A stretch of 64,000 nt of DNA, from assembly GCA_963921825.1 (NCBI GenBank), contig OY997588.1:83829043-83893042 (forward strand), given 5' to 3'. Each line of letters opens with the position of its first letter. The first letter of the stretch is position 1. The stretch is from Erodium maritimum. Lineage: Eukaryota; Streptophyta; Magnoliopsida; Geraniales; Geraniaceae. The position numbers were made by a program, and so were the translations under genes. Positions 21,501 through 33,512 of this stretch are shown here, one piece after another. The notes under the pieces were generated by a model. That model did not search any database. It was not told the DNA's origin and worked only from the letters and a program-made list of their open reading frames with translations.

Positions 21501-22184
21501 ATCACGGACAAAAAAATGGGAAATGACGACTGTTTGAAGTTACATAATATAAGACTTAGTCGAGAGAGTTTCAAATGTGAATTGACTAACAAGAAAAATA
21601 TGCTATATACCATGCGCGCATTAACCCTCATAATTACTTTTAAATTTTAGATGGCTAGATTTTCACCCCACTTTAAAGACACTCTTATCCATGCATTTAG
21701 ATGGTTATATGAAGTAGTATTAAAATCACTAGACATAAATTTAAAAGCATACGTTGTTTGCTTTAATTGAAGTTGTACATTAGTTTAGGTTTTTTCAAAT
21801 GAGGTGTCAATGCTGTACATCATAGAAAAAGACCTTCCACCTTAGGATAGTCCTTTGAAGGATGAAATTTCTTTGTTAGATTTTATGTATATGATATGCA
21901 CATGAGAGTGAAGTCTTCTAGAAGCCCATGGCCATTTGTCACTCTCATTCATACTAAAGATCCTGATAGAAATAGGGTTTCCACTTTTGTCTTCACAAAA
22001 GGAGGGTTTACAACACGCCATGTGGGAAGTTTTCTAGAAGGCTTTCCTTGTCGGCAACATCAATATCGTACCAAAGTGATTAACAAACTAAACGGCCTTC
22101 CTAATCTCATCTCAGTTTAATTTAATTTAATTTAATCACCTTTTGAGTGTGGCTAAGAGCTATGACATATAATTACACTGGTAG
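18546..22184. other. Unassigned region, no supported gene
   Basis: All frames here are short and lack recognisable domains or splice structure. Visible structure: three loosely similar 65-70-bp units around 20325-20455 (each with ...CAACCATTAAGC-type wording); an approximate duplication in 20950-21360 read on minus (GGCAATGGGCTCACGAGG against GGTAGTGGGCTCTCGGGG); and a TTTAA microsatellite at 22117-22136. The 20950-21480 part resembles a GC-rich 5' leader of a retroposon on minus, but this is a guess. Confidence 0.4.
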
Positions 22185-22588
22185 GGGAGAACCTTGTCGA
22201 CAGTTGGTGGAACCGTTGCCACCTTACGTTTAGGGAGACGGTGTTGTCGACCGACCCCTCCCTAGACCATACTCCCGCGTTCAGGAGCCCTACAGTTATA
22301 AGTCAAGGGAGGACGACGCACGCTGACTCTCCGGGGGAGATATCGGTCCACCAATGCACTTTCCTCACTCGGTTTGCTCGACCAGTGCCTTATGGTTGGC
22401 GTATGCCGTATGGGTGTCTTCGGATGCTACCGTAGTACCCCCCTCCGACCGCCCTTATGCCTAGAGCAACGTTTAATTTTCAGTCGTTTTTTTCCAATAT
22501 TATTATAGTTTTTGGTTGTATGGTGAAAGCAAATTTGCGATCACCTGAACGTTTTAATTAATAATATTTTCATTCCTTCTAAAAAAAA
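22185..22588 (+). mobile_element. LINE-like 3' tail, copy 1
   Basis: It contains the shared tail wording (CCCTACAGTTAT, then GGGAGGACGACGCACGCTGAC, then GTAGTACCCCCCTCCGACC) also seen at 24805-25150 and 26160-26370, and ends in a run of A at 22581-22588. It is probably a 5'-truncated copy on +; no ORF remains. Confidence 0.6.
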
Positions 22589-22832
22589 CATATAATGACA
22601 ATATTAGAAACACCGTTCGATGATAGTCTACTCTTATATCAGAGACGTGCAGTAGTTAATACTGTTGAGTTCGTACTTATCAATATGTATGCAATAACAT
22701 GCATGAATAATTGTAAAAAAAATGTATATCGAGGGATTCACTTTTTATGGCTGACAATTATCTCTTTCATTACGGTGCGGAAAAAAAACCCTACGCAGCT
22801 TCTCTCTCACACCGAAGTTGGCTTTGCGATCC

Positions 22833-24823
22833 ATGGAGGCGACGGTAAGGAATAGTTCCTTAGATTTCGACAACACCCATGCCTCGAGCGGTAATGATGA
22901 ACTTCGGACGGTGAGCTCTCTCGTCTGTAATCCCCGCTCTCGCCATCTCGTGAAATCTTGAGGTCACCTGTCTCTCTATCACCGGTGCATGATAATGAAG
23001 AGATTCAGGGAGGGCGCCGACGATGATTTTCTTTGCAAGTAAAAGGGCGGAGAAGGAAGTTATGAAGATAGAAAGGATGACAGGAGGTCGGAGACCGAAG
23101 GGGGTCCTACTCGAGAAAACGTACGACACTGTGAGGAGAACCCCGACGATGGGACCACTGCCTCGTCCGAGGAAAGGGTCGATGGAACCGGAGGGGTTTG
23201 GTCGGGGAGATAACATCCCATCCTCTCCGATCACACTGCAAGAGTTGGCATCCTTTTGGACAGAAAAAGATCTGATGAAAAGGAGGCCGGAGGAGGAAAT
23301 GGAACCGCAGGACGAGGGAGCCACAGACCTCGTAATGGGGGTCGGTGGTCGCTTGCAAGAATTAATGGCAGTTCAGGAGTCGATTTTGGTCGGCGAACCT
23401 CAGGCGGACCACACGAGGGCCAAGACCTAAAGGCAGCGCAAGGGAAAGGAACCCATGAGGGTTCCGAGCGACAATGAAAGCGAGGAGACGGGTCGGGATG
23501 TACCAGTGGGCCCAGATCGTCCACATCTTGGGCCAAGAATGGGGAAATGGGCCGCATGTCGTAGCCCGCGCTGGTTGGACAGGAACATGTCTGGCTTTCC
23601 TCAAGCTGCATGTTTGGGTCAGGGTCGGTCTTCCTTTGGGCCTCAACACGAGATAGATGTGGGTCAGTGTTTGCACAGTATGGACATACCTGTTACAGGG
23701 ATGACCCAGGGAGATTCCTCAAACCAACGGTCCACGAATCTATGGGCAGATAGAGATCGAACCAGAGGAGGAAATTTCTCAAACCCGTTTGCCAAATTTG
23801 GATATCTTGCGGGGGTGGGAGCTTTGGGATCCCAGATGGGGTCCTTATCTATTAAGGAGGTAGTGGTTCCTCCATCGGAAGTATGTGGGAGAGGGCCGAA
23901 CTTTTCCTTTGCCTTAACAGTGAAAGTCCTCTCCAACCAAGCTTTATTTTGGAAGACACTGTTGGACTGGCTCGAGGATAAGTGGGAAATCAGAAATGTG
24001 GAGGCCAGACCATTGGAGGAGGGTGTGGTGGCCTTTTTCTTTGGGAATGCTAGAGAACATGCACAGGTCTTGGTAGAGGAGCCGTGGGAATCCTGGAACT
24101 CTCTTGTTCTGTTTGCAGGTCTTAGGCCACATATGCGTCCAGGAGACATGGAATTTACTCATTTCTCGGTCTGGGTGAGAACTCAATCTTCCTGTCGAAG
24201 CTTGTAACAAAGGAGTTGGCTTCAGATTGGGAAGCGCCTTGGGTATTTTTTAGGTTGTAGATGATGATGCAGAAGAGATGTGCTGGGGGACTTCATGAGG
24301 ATCCGGGACATAATCGACATTATTCCCCTGCAGAGCTATCTATGGTTCAAACCTTCGGAGTCTCAAGTACGTACGATGCTTCACATTTCGTATGAGAGAA
24401 TGCCCAACCACTATTTTGGTTGTAGTTGTGCTGGCCACCTATTTACAGTATGCCCAATTGACTGGGGGTCGGGGCCCATCGCTGAGATCACCAACAGACC
24501 CTCGACCGACCTTGATATGATCAAAACATGGGAAGCCTATACCGAGGACAAATTGAGATTATCTAGGGGATCCTCGGGACACCAAACCCAAGGTTCGCCC
24601 CGTAGGCTCCTAGAAGGACAACAAGGCAGAATAGGAACACAAGGGGACCAAGGCCGGTCTTCCCGAAAGCTCCGCTAGGTTTCAGACCCAGTGCCTCACT
24701 TTCGGCTGGTAGGAAGACGCCGATGAGCGAGGATGGGGAGGCGGATTCTGAAGGATCCACCAAGACAGGAGAGGCAACAAGTGCATCGGAGGAGGGCTTT
24801 AAGTACCCTCGCCTCACCGAATG
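22833..24823 (+). pseudogene. LINE ORF1 (DUF4283 plus zinc knuckle), frame-broken
   Basis: Successive frames on +: 22833 (MEATVRNSSLDFDN, short), 23023-23430, 23455-24207 and 24280-24678, then an acidic tail ending at TGA 24821-24823. The 23455 frame carries a DUF4283-like region (about 23890-24190: FWKTLLDWLEDKWEIRNV, VAFFFGNAREHAQVLVEEPW, then HFSVWVRT). The next has the nucleic-acid-binding knuckle in the order YERMPNHYFGCSCAGHLFTVC, with spacing altered from a standard CCHC. Such proteins bind the element RNA in plant L1-type LINEs. At least three frameshifts inactivate it. No ORF2 (endonuclease/RT) follows; a 3' tail comes immediately instead. Confidence 0.78.
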
Positions 24824-25279
24824 AGTCTGAGGTGGTCCAGTGGGTTTTTTTTGTTGATTTCACCGCCCCATTGGACGTATGGTGGAGGATGTTTCATCAA
24901 GATCCGACACGATACCCCTCTACCTTCTCGGGGCAAGCAATTCCGCGTTTAGGTGCCCTACTTCTATCATTACAGGGAGGACGACACACACTAGCATCTT
25001 GGAGGAGTATCCAGCCCATTGTAGTCCCAATCCGGAAAGGGGTCCCCTCTATCCTAGCTTCCAGGTCAGATTAGTTGTGTTGGTGTCATAGGACACTACT
25101 GTAGTACCCCTTTCTGACCGTCTTAGCGAAGCGGTTCGGTCAATGAGTCAGATTTATGGTCATCACAGATTACTATTTATCAGTTTTTATTTTTTAGTAC
25201 TTATATTTTGAAGATGTATAGTGTATGTACTTTTCATCTTTTGTTTTATATAATACCACTCGTTTATCTGTAACAAAAA
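24824..25279 (+). mobile_element. LINE-like 3' tail, copy 2
   Basis: It follows the ORF1 stop directly. Shared wording includes GTGCCCTACTTCTATCATTA, CAGGGAGGACGACACACAC and CTGTAGTACCCCTTTCTGACC, and it ends near a short A-run at 25273-25279. This makes 22833-25279 look like one ORF1-only unit. Confidence 0.6.
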
Positions 25280-25319
25280 ATCAATATGTATGCGGCTTTT
25301 TAGATTTTTCTCTGAAACC

Positions 25320-26460
25320 CTAGAAGATTAAGCGATATGATGGTGACGACGAGTTCCATGGGTTCTAGCAACCATCAGACGTCGAGCGGCAAGGAGACGG
25401 GCATAGGCTCGACGGGACTCTCCCGATCGACTTCCCTTTCCTTGTAGTCTCTTGAAGCACGATCTCTGACGACATCTCTTCTGGGTTGGGGTGGGGCGGC
25501 GACGGGTGATCGTCACCATATTTTATCCACCAGTAGGACGGTAGAAGAGCCTCCGGTGATCTCTAGAGGAAAGGGAGGACGATGGTCACATTGTCGTATC
25601 CTTGAGCAACCGAGGGGATTGGTGTGGCACACTCTAGTCGGGGGTCCGAGACCACGCCAACAACGTCCAGAACTGACGAGGCCGTTGTCTCCGGTGACGG
25701 CTCATGAAAGTGGTGATTCAAGAAGATTCCGATTGGGTAGGGCTTTGACCGAGGAGCTAGGATCGGAGGAACATGACGTTCAAGTCATGGGTATCTATGG
25801 GGGACGACTGCCGGTAAGCCGTATTGCTCCGGTGCTGGACGACTAGCGGGAACGAGTACAGTGGAACTGGCTAAGGCTTCGTGGGGCGGGCCGTAGGTGT
25901 TGGACCTCTAGGCTTTGTTTTTGGGTCGGGGTGTTTTAAAGATGGGCTGCCTGCTAGGGAGCCGGCGTGGACCAGGGCTACTCTGGGCTAGGTGGGTGGG
26001 CCTCCGGGCTTTCTTGCTACTACCGGGCCTGGTCCAACTACTCGGGTCGGATCTACGGGTCTCCCTACTATTTTTGGGTCGGGTCCTTTCAAGGGGTAGG
26101 AAGGTTTGGAGGAATCAGAGGACTCCACTCACTCAGTGGGAGAATCACATACAACGGTGGGGGGCTCTAAGCACCCTCGCCTCGCAGAATGAAGCTGAGG
26201 TGGTCTAGAGGGGGGTTGGCAGGTTTTACCGCCCCTCTGGATGTAGGGTGATAGAGGTTCTACCAAGAACTGACAAGGTATTCCCCTAACTACTCGGAGG
26301 TCAGCAATCCCGCCTTTTGAAGCCCTACCATTATCAGTTCAGGGAGGACGATGCACACTGACAACCCGGGGGAGAAAAGGTCCTTACTTTGATGATCGTT
26401 GTCTTGCATCGTTCTATTTCCTTGTAGAACGTTTGCTCAATAAAATTCACCGATAAAAAA
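25320..26460 (+). mobile_element. LINE-like unit, copy 3 (degenerate ORF1 remnants plus tail)
   Basis: A third same-direction unit: a GC-rich 5' part with short frames (25556-25846, 25915-26208), then the ORF1-end wording (CTCTAAGCACCCTCGCCTCG at about 26163) and the shared tail (GCCCTACCATTATCAGTTC, then AGGGAGGACGATGCACACTG). It ends with CTTGTAGAACGTTTGC, then AATAAAATTCACCG and an A/T run. No complete protein domain can be read. Confidence 0.55.
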
Positions 26461-26532
26461 TTATTATTTTAATAAAATTGGTTTATGATTGATCATAAAA
26501 AATCAATTGAATCAAAGATTGAAGAAGGTATC

Positions 26533-28213
26533 TGACGCCCTATGGTTTTAGCATAGAGAACGGGCACAACAAGCGTACCGATCATCAAGTAGTATTTGGA
26601 ATGTAAGTCCCGGTTTTATCGTACCCAAGGGAGCACAAGATAAGAAATTTATATTTGAAGTTTGTTATTAGGCTATTTCGTTAAAATGATGGTTCTGGTT
26701 TTAAAACATGTACTGTAAACAATAACGAAAATCTGAATAAGTATTCAGGTAAATCAGAAGAGATGAGAATCAATGAAAAAACAATCAAGGGTATGAGTTC
26801 ATAGTCTTCATTTCCACATATTTAATCAACGATAATTATTGTGAAGTTGACTATTATAGGGGCAATGGATTATCTCTCAAACTAGTCCTAACTTCTCTCG
26901 AATTTTTCGGACCCTAATGGAATCTAACCACCTAGTTCTCCCGAATCAAGGTGTAGGAAGACCCAAAGCACTATGTTCTTTGATAATTTCTAACTTTCGA
27001 AATAATTCTATAGTTATTTTAATTGTGTTAACCTAGCTATCCCTAGTCTAGATTTAAACCCAACTTACTATTGAGTTTAAACTAATTATGATTCTCATCT
27101 CTCGAGTGTTAGATCATGATTCACATCATCTATCAAGCCAACACGGGAGACAGAGTATTAAGAGTAAATCAATAATAAAACCTAAACTAGATTCAACCTT
27201 TAGAACATTATGCATTCAATACATGCCAATTCAAATCTCTAATCACCTATAATCCTAGATTATGGAGTTTAGCTACTCATGGAGAAATCATAAGAAGAAG
27301 ATGAAGAAACACAATAATGAGCAATCATTATATCGAAGAGTTGTAGAAATAAATATCAATGTAAGATTACAATGGATGAATTGAAGCTCTAACTTTCTAT
27401 TCTAACACTCCCTTCTCACAATATTCTTGTCCAAGTTGGTCCTCCTTCTTCAAGCTTCAAAGATCTCAACTCTTTACCTTCTAGCTCTCTAAGATTATGC
27501 CAAGAACAAGTTTTTTTAGCCTCAGCCCCGAAATCCCATCCCAAAGTTGCTCTTTTTCTTCTTCAAATCGGATTTGAAAATTTTCCTCTTATCCAAATAG
27601 GCTTTGGAAAATTTCCCCTTCTTGTACTTGAAATTGGATTTAGAAATGGCTGAAATGCGTCACCGAGCGAGTCCTAGAGGGCGGGCGGTTGGGTGGCGTA
27701 GCGGGTCGCAGAGAACGATCAGTTGGTTCACCGAGCGTGTTGCGTAGAGCGAACGGTTAGGCCACCAAGAGGGTGGCGAAGAGAAAATGGTTGGGTCACC
27801 AAGCGGGGCATGGAGAGCAAACGGTTGGGTCATCGGGCGGGGCGCAGAGGGCGACCGGGAGAGCGGCGAAGCTGGTCACAGACCCGTGCTGGTTCGTTGG
27901 CCGGATCGGTCGTAACCCCTTTACGAAAGTTGTAGATCTCTGAATTTTGTTTGATTTGTCATATAATATGAGGCAATTGGTATTCGGATGACGAAGTTAT
28001 GCCCTTCAAAAGATCAGCCAACCTCTAAAGCTTCTTAAACCAATTTTTCCTCCATCTCAACCCTTTTTTCGATCAAAGAAACCACAAAACACAATTTGAG
28101 AAAAAGTACGAGTAAAAGTAGGAAAGTGGACCAAATTATACAACCCTAAGACTAAAAAGCTCAACAATGTGGGATACAAACATCCAAAACCGATACTTTT
28201 TACGTCCACATTA
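26533..28213 (-). repeat. Athila solo LTR, minus strand
   Basis: On minus it begins TAATGTGGACG and ends GGGCGTCA, matching the other Athila LTRs in its downstream part (GGTACGATAA, the CTATCTCCCG-type block, the ...CTAGATTATGG wording). The 5-bp sequence GTATC flanks it exactly on both sides (26528-26532 and 28214-28218), the target duplication expected after LTR-LTR recombination removed the internal part. Its first dinucleotide is TA instead of TG, a likely point change. Confidence 0.88.
27661..27864 (+). repeat. 34-bp minisatellite, about six copies, inside the solo LTR
   Basis: Consecutive 34-bp units begin CACCGAGCG or CACCAAGCG and end ACGGTTGGGT, diverged from each other. They lie in the U3-like third of the LTR, the same zone where Athila-1 has its palindromes. 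Confidence 0.8.
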
Positions 28214-28218
28214 GTATC

Positions 28219-28848
28219 CAACAAATTTTCAACACCACTAACTGAAATGTTCTAACCCAAACGACGCTCTTCTCATAAAAATAGGGTCTTGACCAAAACT
28301 ACAAGATCCAAACGAAAGATAGAAGTTTTTCAATGCAAAAAAAATAGACTTTTTGAGGTTTAGTAGATTTGGTTACACTCTCCAAACAATGGCGCGTCTT
28401 CATTATAAATTTACAATATTTATTTTATTTTTGAATTTTGATGAGTTTAAGATACTCTCAAGCAAAATTAAAATTACACGATGATCTTACGATCACAGGC
28501 TCACTAAGGCCCCACATAAAACTTTAGAGCTATTTTCTAACCTTCTTTGTCTCCAATGATGTCGTCCCTCTCAACAATTACCGCATCTGCTCTTGCCACT
28601 ACTCTATCAGTTTCTCTTGACCAGTCACCCGTGACTCATCCTACCGCAGCCTTCCGGCCTCCCGTGACTCATCCTACAACTTTTTATGTTGGAACACCCT
28701 TCGCATGAGGTGGTATGTCCTAAACGGGAACCTAGGGATATAAAGGCCAATCCCTCGTTGATGCCTTGGCAAACCAATTCTTCAAGCTATTCCCCATATT
28801 CCCTACTATTAGAATGTCCTCGTCCGATTTCACAATGGTTCCAGACAT
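28219..28848. other. Unassigned region left of copia-3, with an interrupted frame
   Basis: AT-rich to about 28500, then more balanced. A + frame open from 28736 reads into the target duplication GACAT (28844-28848) and stays open after copia-3 from 45486 to a stop at 45688-45690. No domain was recognised. Confidence 0.45.
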
Positions 28849-30269
28849 TGTTAGTCTTAGTGCCCGTAGTTCAATCCTAAATGTCCAAATGTATATATCA
28901 TCGTTAGCAATAAAATTAAAACGGCTTTATATTACTTTTGTGTTGGAGTAATATATCGATGTGTGCTCTGATCTATGCCCACAATGCGAATAGAACCGTA
29001 GATCGAGATAGATCACACTCGATGGGTCCCTAGTCAACAAAGCTTCACTAGAAGCGACTAGTATGAAAGATGGCTCTTTATGGATTACGTTCTTTTAGTC
29101 ATTGGAATGTGATTCTGGAGTCTGATCATAGATATCATGTGGGACATGATATTGGACGACCCGACATGAATATGTGCCATAGATCAAGTCATGAACATAT
29201 TCATTGTCGTAGCTTGTCATGTATCCTAAGACCAAGGAGTCTTACTGAGTTTGACCTGAGCCTAATGTTGTCCGTAACAGGGCTTCCATAACGGCCAAGA
29301 TTGGCTTGGGGACGGAATGCATGAGTGACACGAAAGACGGCTAAGGGATTTATCCCTCATACTGCGGTATGGGAAAGATATCGGTTCTCGGCCGCTTGCT
29401 CGAGAGTGACTGAAAGAATAGCATGGCCATGCACATGACACTAAGTATCATATATTCAGTCATCTCACATATCAAGGAACAATGATTGAGAATAATAAGG
29501 ATGACGACTCTATGCCTTATCTCAATCAGGATATCAGAGATAAAAGGATAATGACAGGGACGACGGAAATGTTAGAATCGACAAGGTCGATTCGTTATGC
29601 AGTGTCAGGCAATACTAAAGTCTCGTTATTTTCCACTTAAATAGGATCAAGTAAAATGATATTTTACGTTGATCTATTGACATGCGTAAACCTAAGGGTC
29701 ACACGAGAGGATGAAACTCATTAACACATTTATGGAGAATGACCAAAAGGGAGTTGTCTCGGGACATGACAAAAACTGGGTTTTGGGTCATGTGCCCGTA
29801 AGTGAATAGGACTTTACGAATCGAGACAAGGCTTGGAGTCTTGGATTGATCACGTCGGATAATGTTGGACATTTCCGGTTTGGAAGGCTTGGAGGCGATG
29901 AGCACGTCAAGGGACCTCGTTGGGAATGGCTACGAGCCATGTTCTAAGAGGCCCATGAGAGGCCCATGGAAATAATTAATCAAGGTCTTGTTTAATTAGC
30001 ACTAAGTATGGAAGACATGGATTAAAGTGTTAGTGATTCATCACCTAACCACATCATGTCCACCCATATTTAGAACCATACTTGTCCTATTTACACCATG
30101 CTTCTCTACACCTTACTTGTCCTTGTTGTTGTTGTTGGATTAAGTAATCTTATTCACATAACAAAACACAAGACAAAAGGAAGAACACAATTTTATCTTC
30201 TTCCTCTCTCTCTAGGTTTTGGCCAATACTTTTTCCTCTCCAAGATTTGTGTTCTTTTGTTCTAAATAC
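28849..30269 (+). repeat. Copia-3 left LTR, first part
   Basis: It starts TGTTAGTCTTAGTGCCCG. It is interrupted at ...TCTAAATAC by copia-2 and resumes at 38731 with the duplicated AATAC followed by AAGAACTACGTGG. Confidence 0.92.
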
Positions 30270-31956
30270 TGTTAGTCTTAGTGCTCGTAGTTCAATACTA
30301 AATGTCCAAATGTATATATCATCGTTAGCAATAAAATTAAAGCGGCTTTATATTACTTATGTGTTGGAGTAATATATCGATGTGTGCTCTGATCTATGCC
30401 CACCATGCGAATAGAACCATAGATCGAGATAGATCACACTCGATGGGTCCCTAGTCAACAAAGCTTCACTAGAAGCGACTAGTATGAAAGATGGCTCTTT
30501 ATGGCTTACGTTCTGTTAGTCATTGGAATGGGATTCCGGAGTCTGATCATAGATATCATGTGGGACATGATATTGGACGACCCGCCCTGAATATGTGCCA
30601 TAGATTAAGTCATGAACATATTCAGTGTCGTAGCTTGTCATGTATCCTTAGACCAAGGAGTCTTTGTGATTGCTATGTAGTCAACAACTGAGTTTGACCT
30701 GAGCCTAACGTTGTCCGTAACAGGGCTTCCATAACGGCCAGGATTGGCTTGGGGACGGGCTACATGAGTGACACGAAAGGCGGCTAAGGGATTTATCCCT
30801 CATACTGAGGTATGAGAAAGATATCGGTTCTCGGCCGCTTGATCGAGAGTGACTGAAAGAATAGCATGGCCATGCACATGATACTGGGTATCATATCTTC
30901 AGTCATCTCACATATCAAGGAACGGTGATTGAGAATAATAAGGATGACGGCTCTATGCCTTATCTCAATCAGGATATCGGAGATAAAAGGATAATGACAG
31001 GGACGACGGAAAGGTTAGAATCGACAGGGTCGATTCGCTATGCAGTGTCAGGCAATACTAAAGTCTCGTTAGTTGCCACTTAAATAGGATCAAGTAAAAT
31101 GGGATTTTACGTTGATCTATTGACATGCATAAACCTAAGGGTCACACCGGAGGATGAAACTCATTGACACATTTATGGAGAATGACCAAAAGGGAGTTGT
31201 CTCGGGACATGACCAAAACTGGGTTTTGGGTCATGTGCCCGTAAGTGAATAGGACTTTACGGATCGAGACAAGGCTTGGAGTCTTGGGATTGATCGCGTC
31301 GGATAATGTTGGACATTTCCGGTATGGAAGGCATGGAGGCGATGAGCGAATCACGGGACCTCGTTGGAAATGGTCACGGGCCATGTTCCAAGAGGCCCAT
31401 GAAAGGCCCATGCAACCAAGGCCCATGGAACTAATTAATCAAGTCTTGATTAATTAGTACTAAGTAAGCAAGACAAGGATTAAGGTGTTGGTGATTCACC
31501 ACCTAACCCAATCTTGTCTTGCCATACTTTGTCCTATTTACACCTTACTTGACACCATACTTGTCCCATGCCTTTAGTTGGACAAGTATGGGTTTTGTTA
31601 TGTTTAAGTCATCTTTTTTCAACATAACAAACACAAGACAAGAATAGGAAACACATTTTCTCTCCCTCTTCCATGGCCATTTCGGGTTTGGCTAGTTTCC
31701 ACCTCCATTTTTGTGTTCTTGAGTCCTCAAATAGAAGAACTACGTGGCTTTGATTCCCATGTGGATACGTAGGCGTCTTGGAGACTCAAGCCAATCATTC
31801 GTTAACCGGTGTTCTTGTTTTGGTAAGAAATAGTGCTGAATTTTTCTCTTGTGAATCCATTTTTTGTTAGTTGTTTCATGGTTTAATCGTCTCTTGGTTT
31901 TCATTGATTTTCCGCTGCGAGTTGGTTCATCTCCAACCCTACCTCGAGACCCAACA
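30270..31956 (+). repeat. Copia-2 left (5') LTR
   Basis: TGTTAGTCTT to GAGACCCAACA, followed after one base by the PBS. The 66- and 94-codon ORFs within it recur in every LTR of the family and are not genes. Confidence 0.95.
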
Positions 31957-31957
31957 G

Positions 31958-31969
31958 TGGTATCAGAGC
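31958..31969 (+). other. Copia-2 primer binding site
   Basis: TGGTATCAGAGC, complementary to the 3' end of initiator tRNA-Met, one base after the LTR. Confidence 0.93.
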
Positions 31970-33512
31970 CGTGCTACCTTCGGGATTCACAAGACGGTGT
32001 TCAAAGTTTCGGTTTTGCTTGAAAGTTTCGTTTTTGGCATGTTGTTTTGCTAAATTGTTTGATAACATGTTTTAAATTCTTGTTTATGGATTTAATGCAT
32101 GTAAAATGAATTTTTGAAAATTATTTCAAATCTGGAAATTTTGAAAAAAATTTGATTTTTCGGGTCTCGGGAGCGGGACTCTCGGGGAGCCGAAACCGGG
32201 ACCGAACGGGGCTCCGTTGGACGGAGCTAGGCCAAGCATGACCATTGGATGGTTGATATGCCAAGGCTAAACCGTTTTGTTAGTTATGACGAGTTTGGAA
32301 CCGTCATGACGAACTCGAAGATCAAATGTTCAAAAGTTTCATTTTTGAACGGTTTCGATAAACCGAGCATCAGAAAATTTCGAAACTTGGCTATTAATTA
32401 AAACCGGAAAATCACATGATGTTTGATAACATGCTTGTTTGATAACACGATGTGTGATGTGATGTTGGCATGGTGTACATAATAGCCCCGAGCTCGATTT
32501 AATTATTTATCGCTTTTCACGGCCTGCGAGCCGTTAGAGTTAGCGTGTAATTATTCTTTCAAGGTGTGGTCGTCGAACCACTTGTTTGTAATATTTATTT
32601 ATTCCCGACCTGCGAGTCGTCTATTAAATTGTAATATTTTACTCAAGACGAAGAAAGGGCGAAAAGGTCATTTGGTGGCTTTTCGGGTGTTGGCATCGGC
32701 TTGGAGTCGGTGGAGCTCAAGAAGCTAGTGGGAGTTAGTTTAGGGGGCTATTATGTGCACATTTATCGCTTTATGCTTGGTTTAGTTTATGCATGATTAA
32801 TTCTATGTGTTTTAGAATTGCATGCTTAACTTTATTTACCGAGCATATCACCTCACATGCAAAGATAAAATTGGAATTTTAATCCTTGTGTGTGAACCCT
32901 TAGAACCGTCATTGCATTGGATGTAGTTGACGGGTTCAAAGGAAGAATTACATTGGATGTAATTTGAGGCATCATTGCATTTGGAATGTAGTTGATGTGC
33001 TCATCGCATCTAGGATGTGCCAAAGTTTTGAACACAACTGGACAAGTAAAAGCGGGTCATGTCTGATACCTCCCAATCATCAACACCTTACTACCTCCCC
33101 GTCCTATGGGTGTCGTGCGCATTAGCGGAGCATCCATGGGGAAGCGGGGTAGTAGGTTTGGACGACATATGTGGGTGTCGTGCGCATTAGCGGAGCACCT
33201 ACATAGTGACGAGCCATAGTTGAAAATTGGTGGACCCGACTACGATTCTCAGCCTGAGGTTGAGCTAGGGTAACAGATAGGGTAAGTCGTGTACATAAGT
33301 ACATACCCTAGCCAAGAGTCACATTGGATGTGATTGGATGGAGTCCTACCTACATAGCTCGATTAAGTGGTGAGCATTAGTTCAGCTTAATCGAGTGAAT
33401 CAAGGATCTTGGTTTCAGATTCTAAAGGTTTAGAATCGATTGTTGGTGTTTAAGCTTGATCTTCATAAAATTTATTCAGTTTACTGATTGAATTTTATCT
33501 GTTGTAGATCAA
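31970..33512 (+). other. Copia-2 untranslated leader
   Basis: A 1.54-kb leader before the gag ATG. Mini-hairpins with a TGG loop lie at 32947-32963 (ATTACAT/ATGTAAT) and 33319-33333 (TCACAT/ATGTGA). A roughly 29-bp unit containing GTCGTGCGCATTAGCGGAGC is present twice (about 33107-33135 and 33175-33203). It has no gene. Confidence 0.75.

Noticed and set aside
23023..23611. Minus-strand ORFs overlapping the LINE ORF1
   Set aside because: They are shadows of the + strand coding sequence; only the + frames show the DUF4283 and knuckle patterns.
30491..31457. 66-, 70- and 94-codon ORFs (MALYGLRSVSHW..., MNRTLRIETRLG..., MGLGCMGLSWAS...)
   Set aside because: They lie inside copia LTRs, recur in each LTR on the same relative place and have no domain; they are chance frames of a repeated sequence.
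31958..31969. tRNA-like match TGGTATCAGAGC as a tRNA gene fragment
   Set aside because: Position one base after an LTR makes it a primer binding site; no cloverleaf surrounds it.
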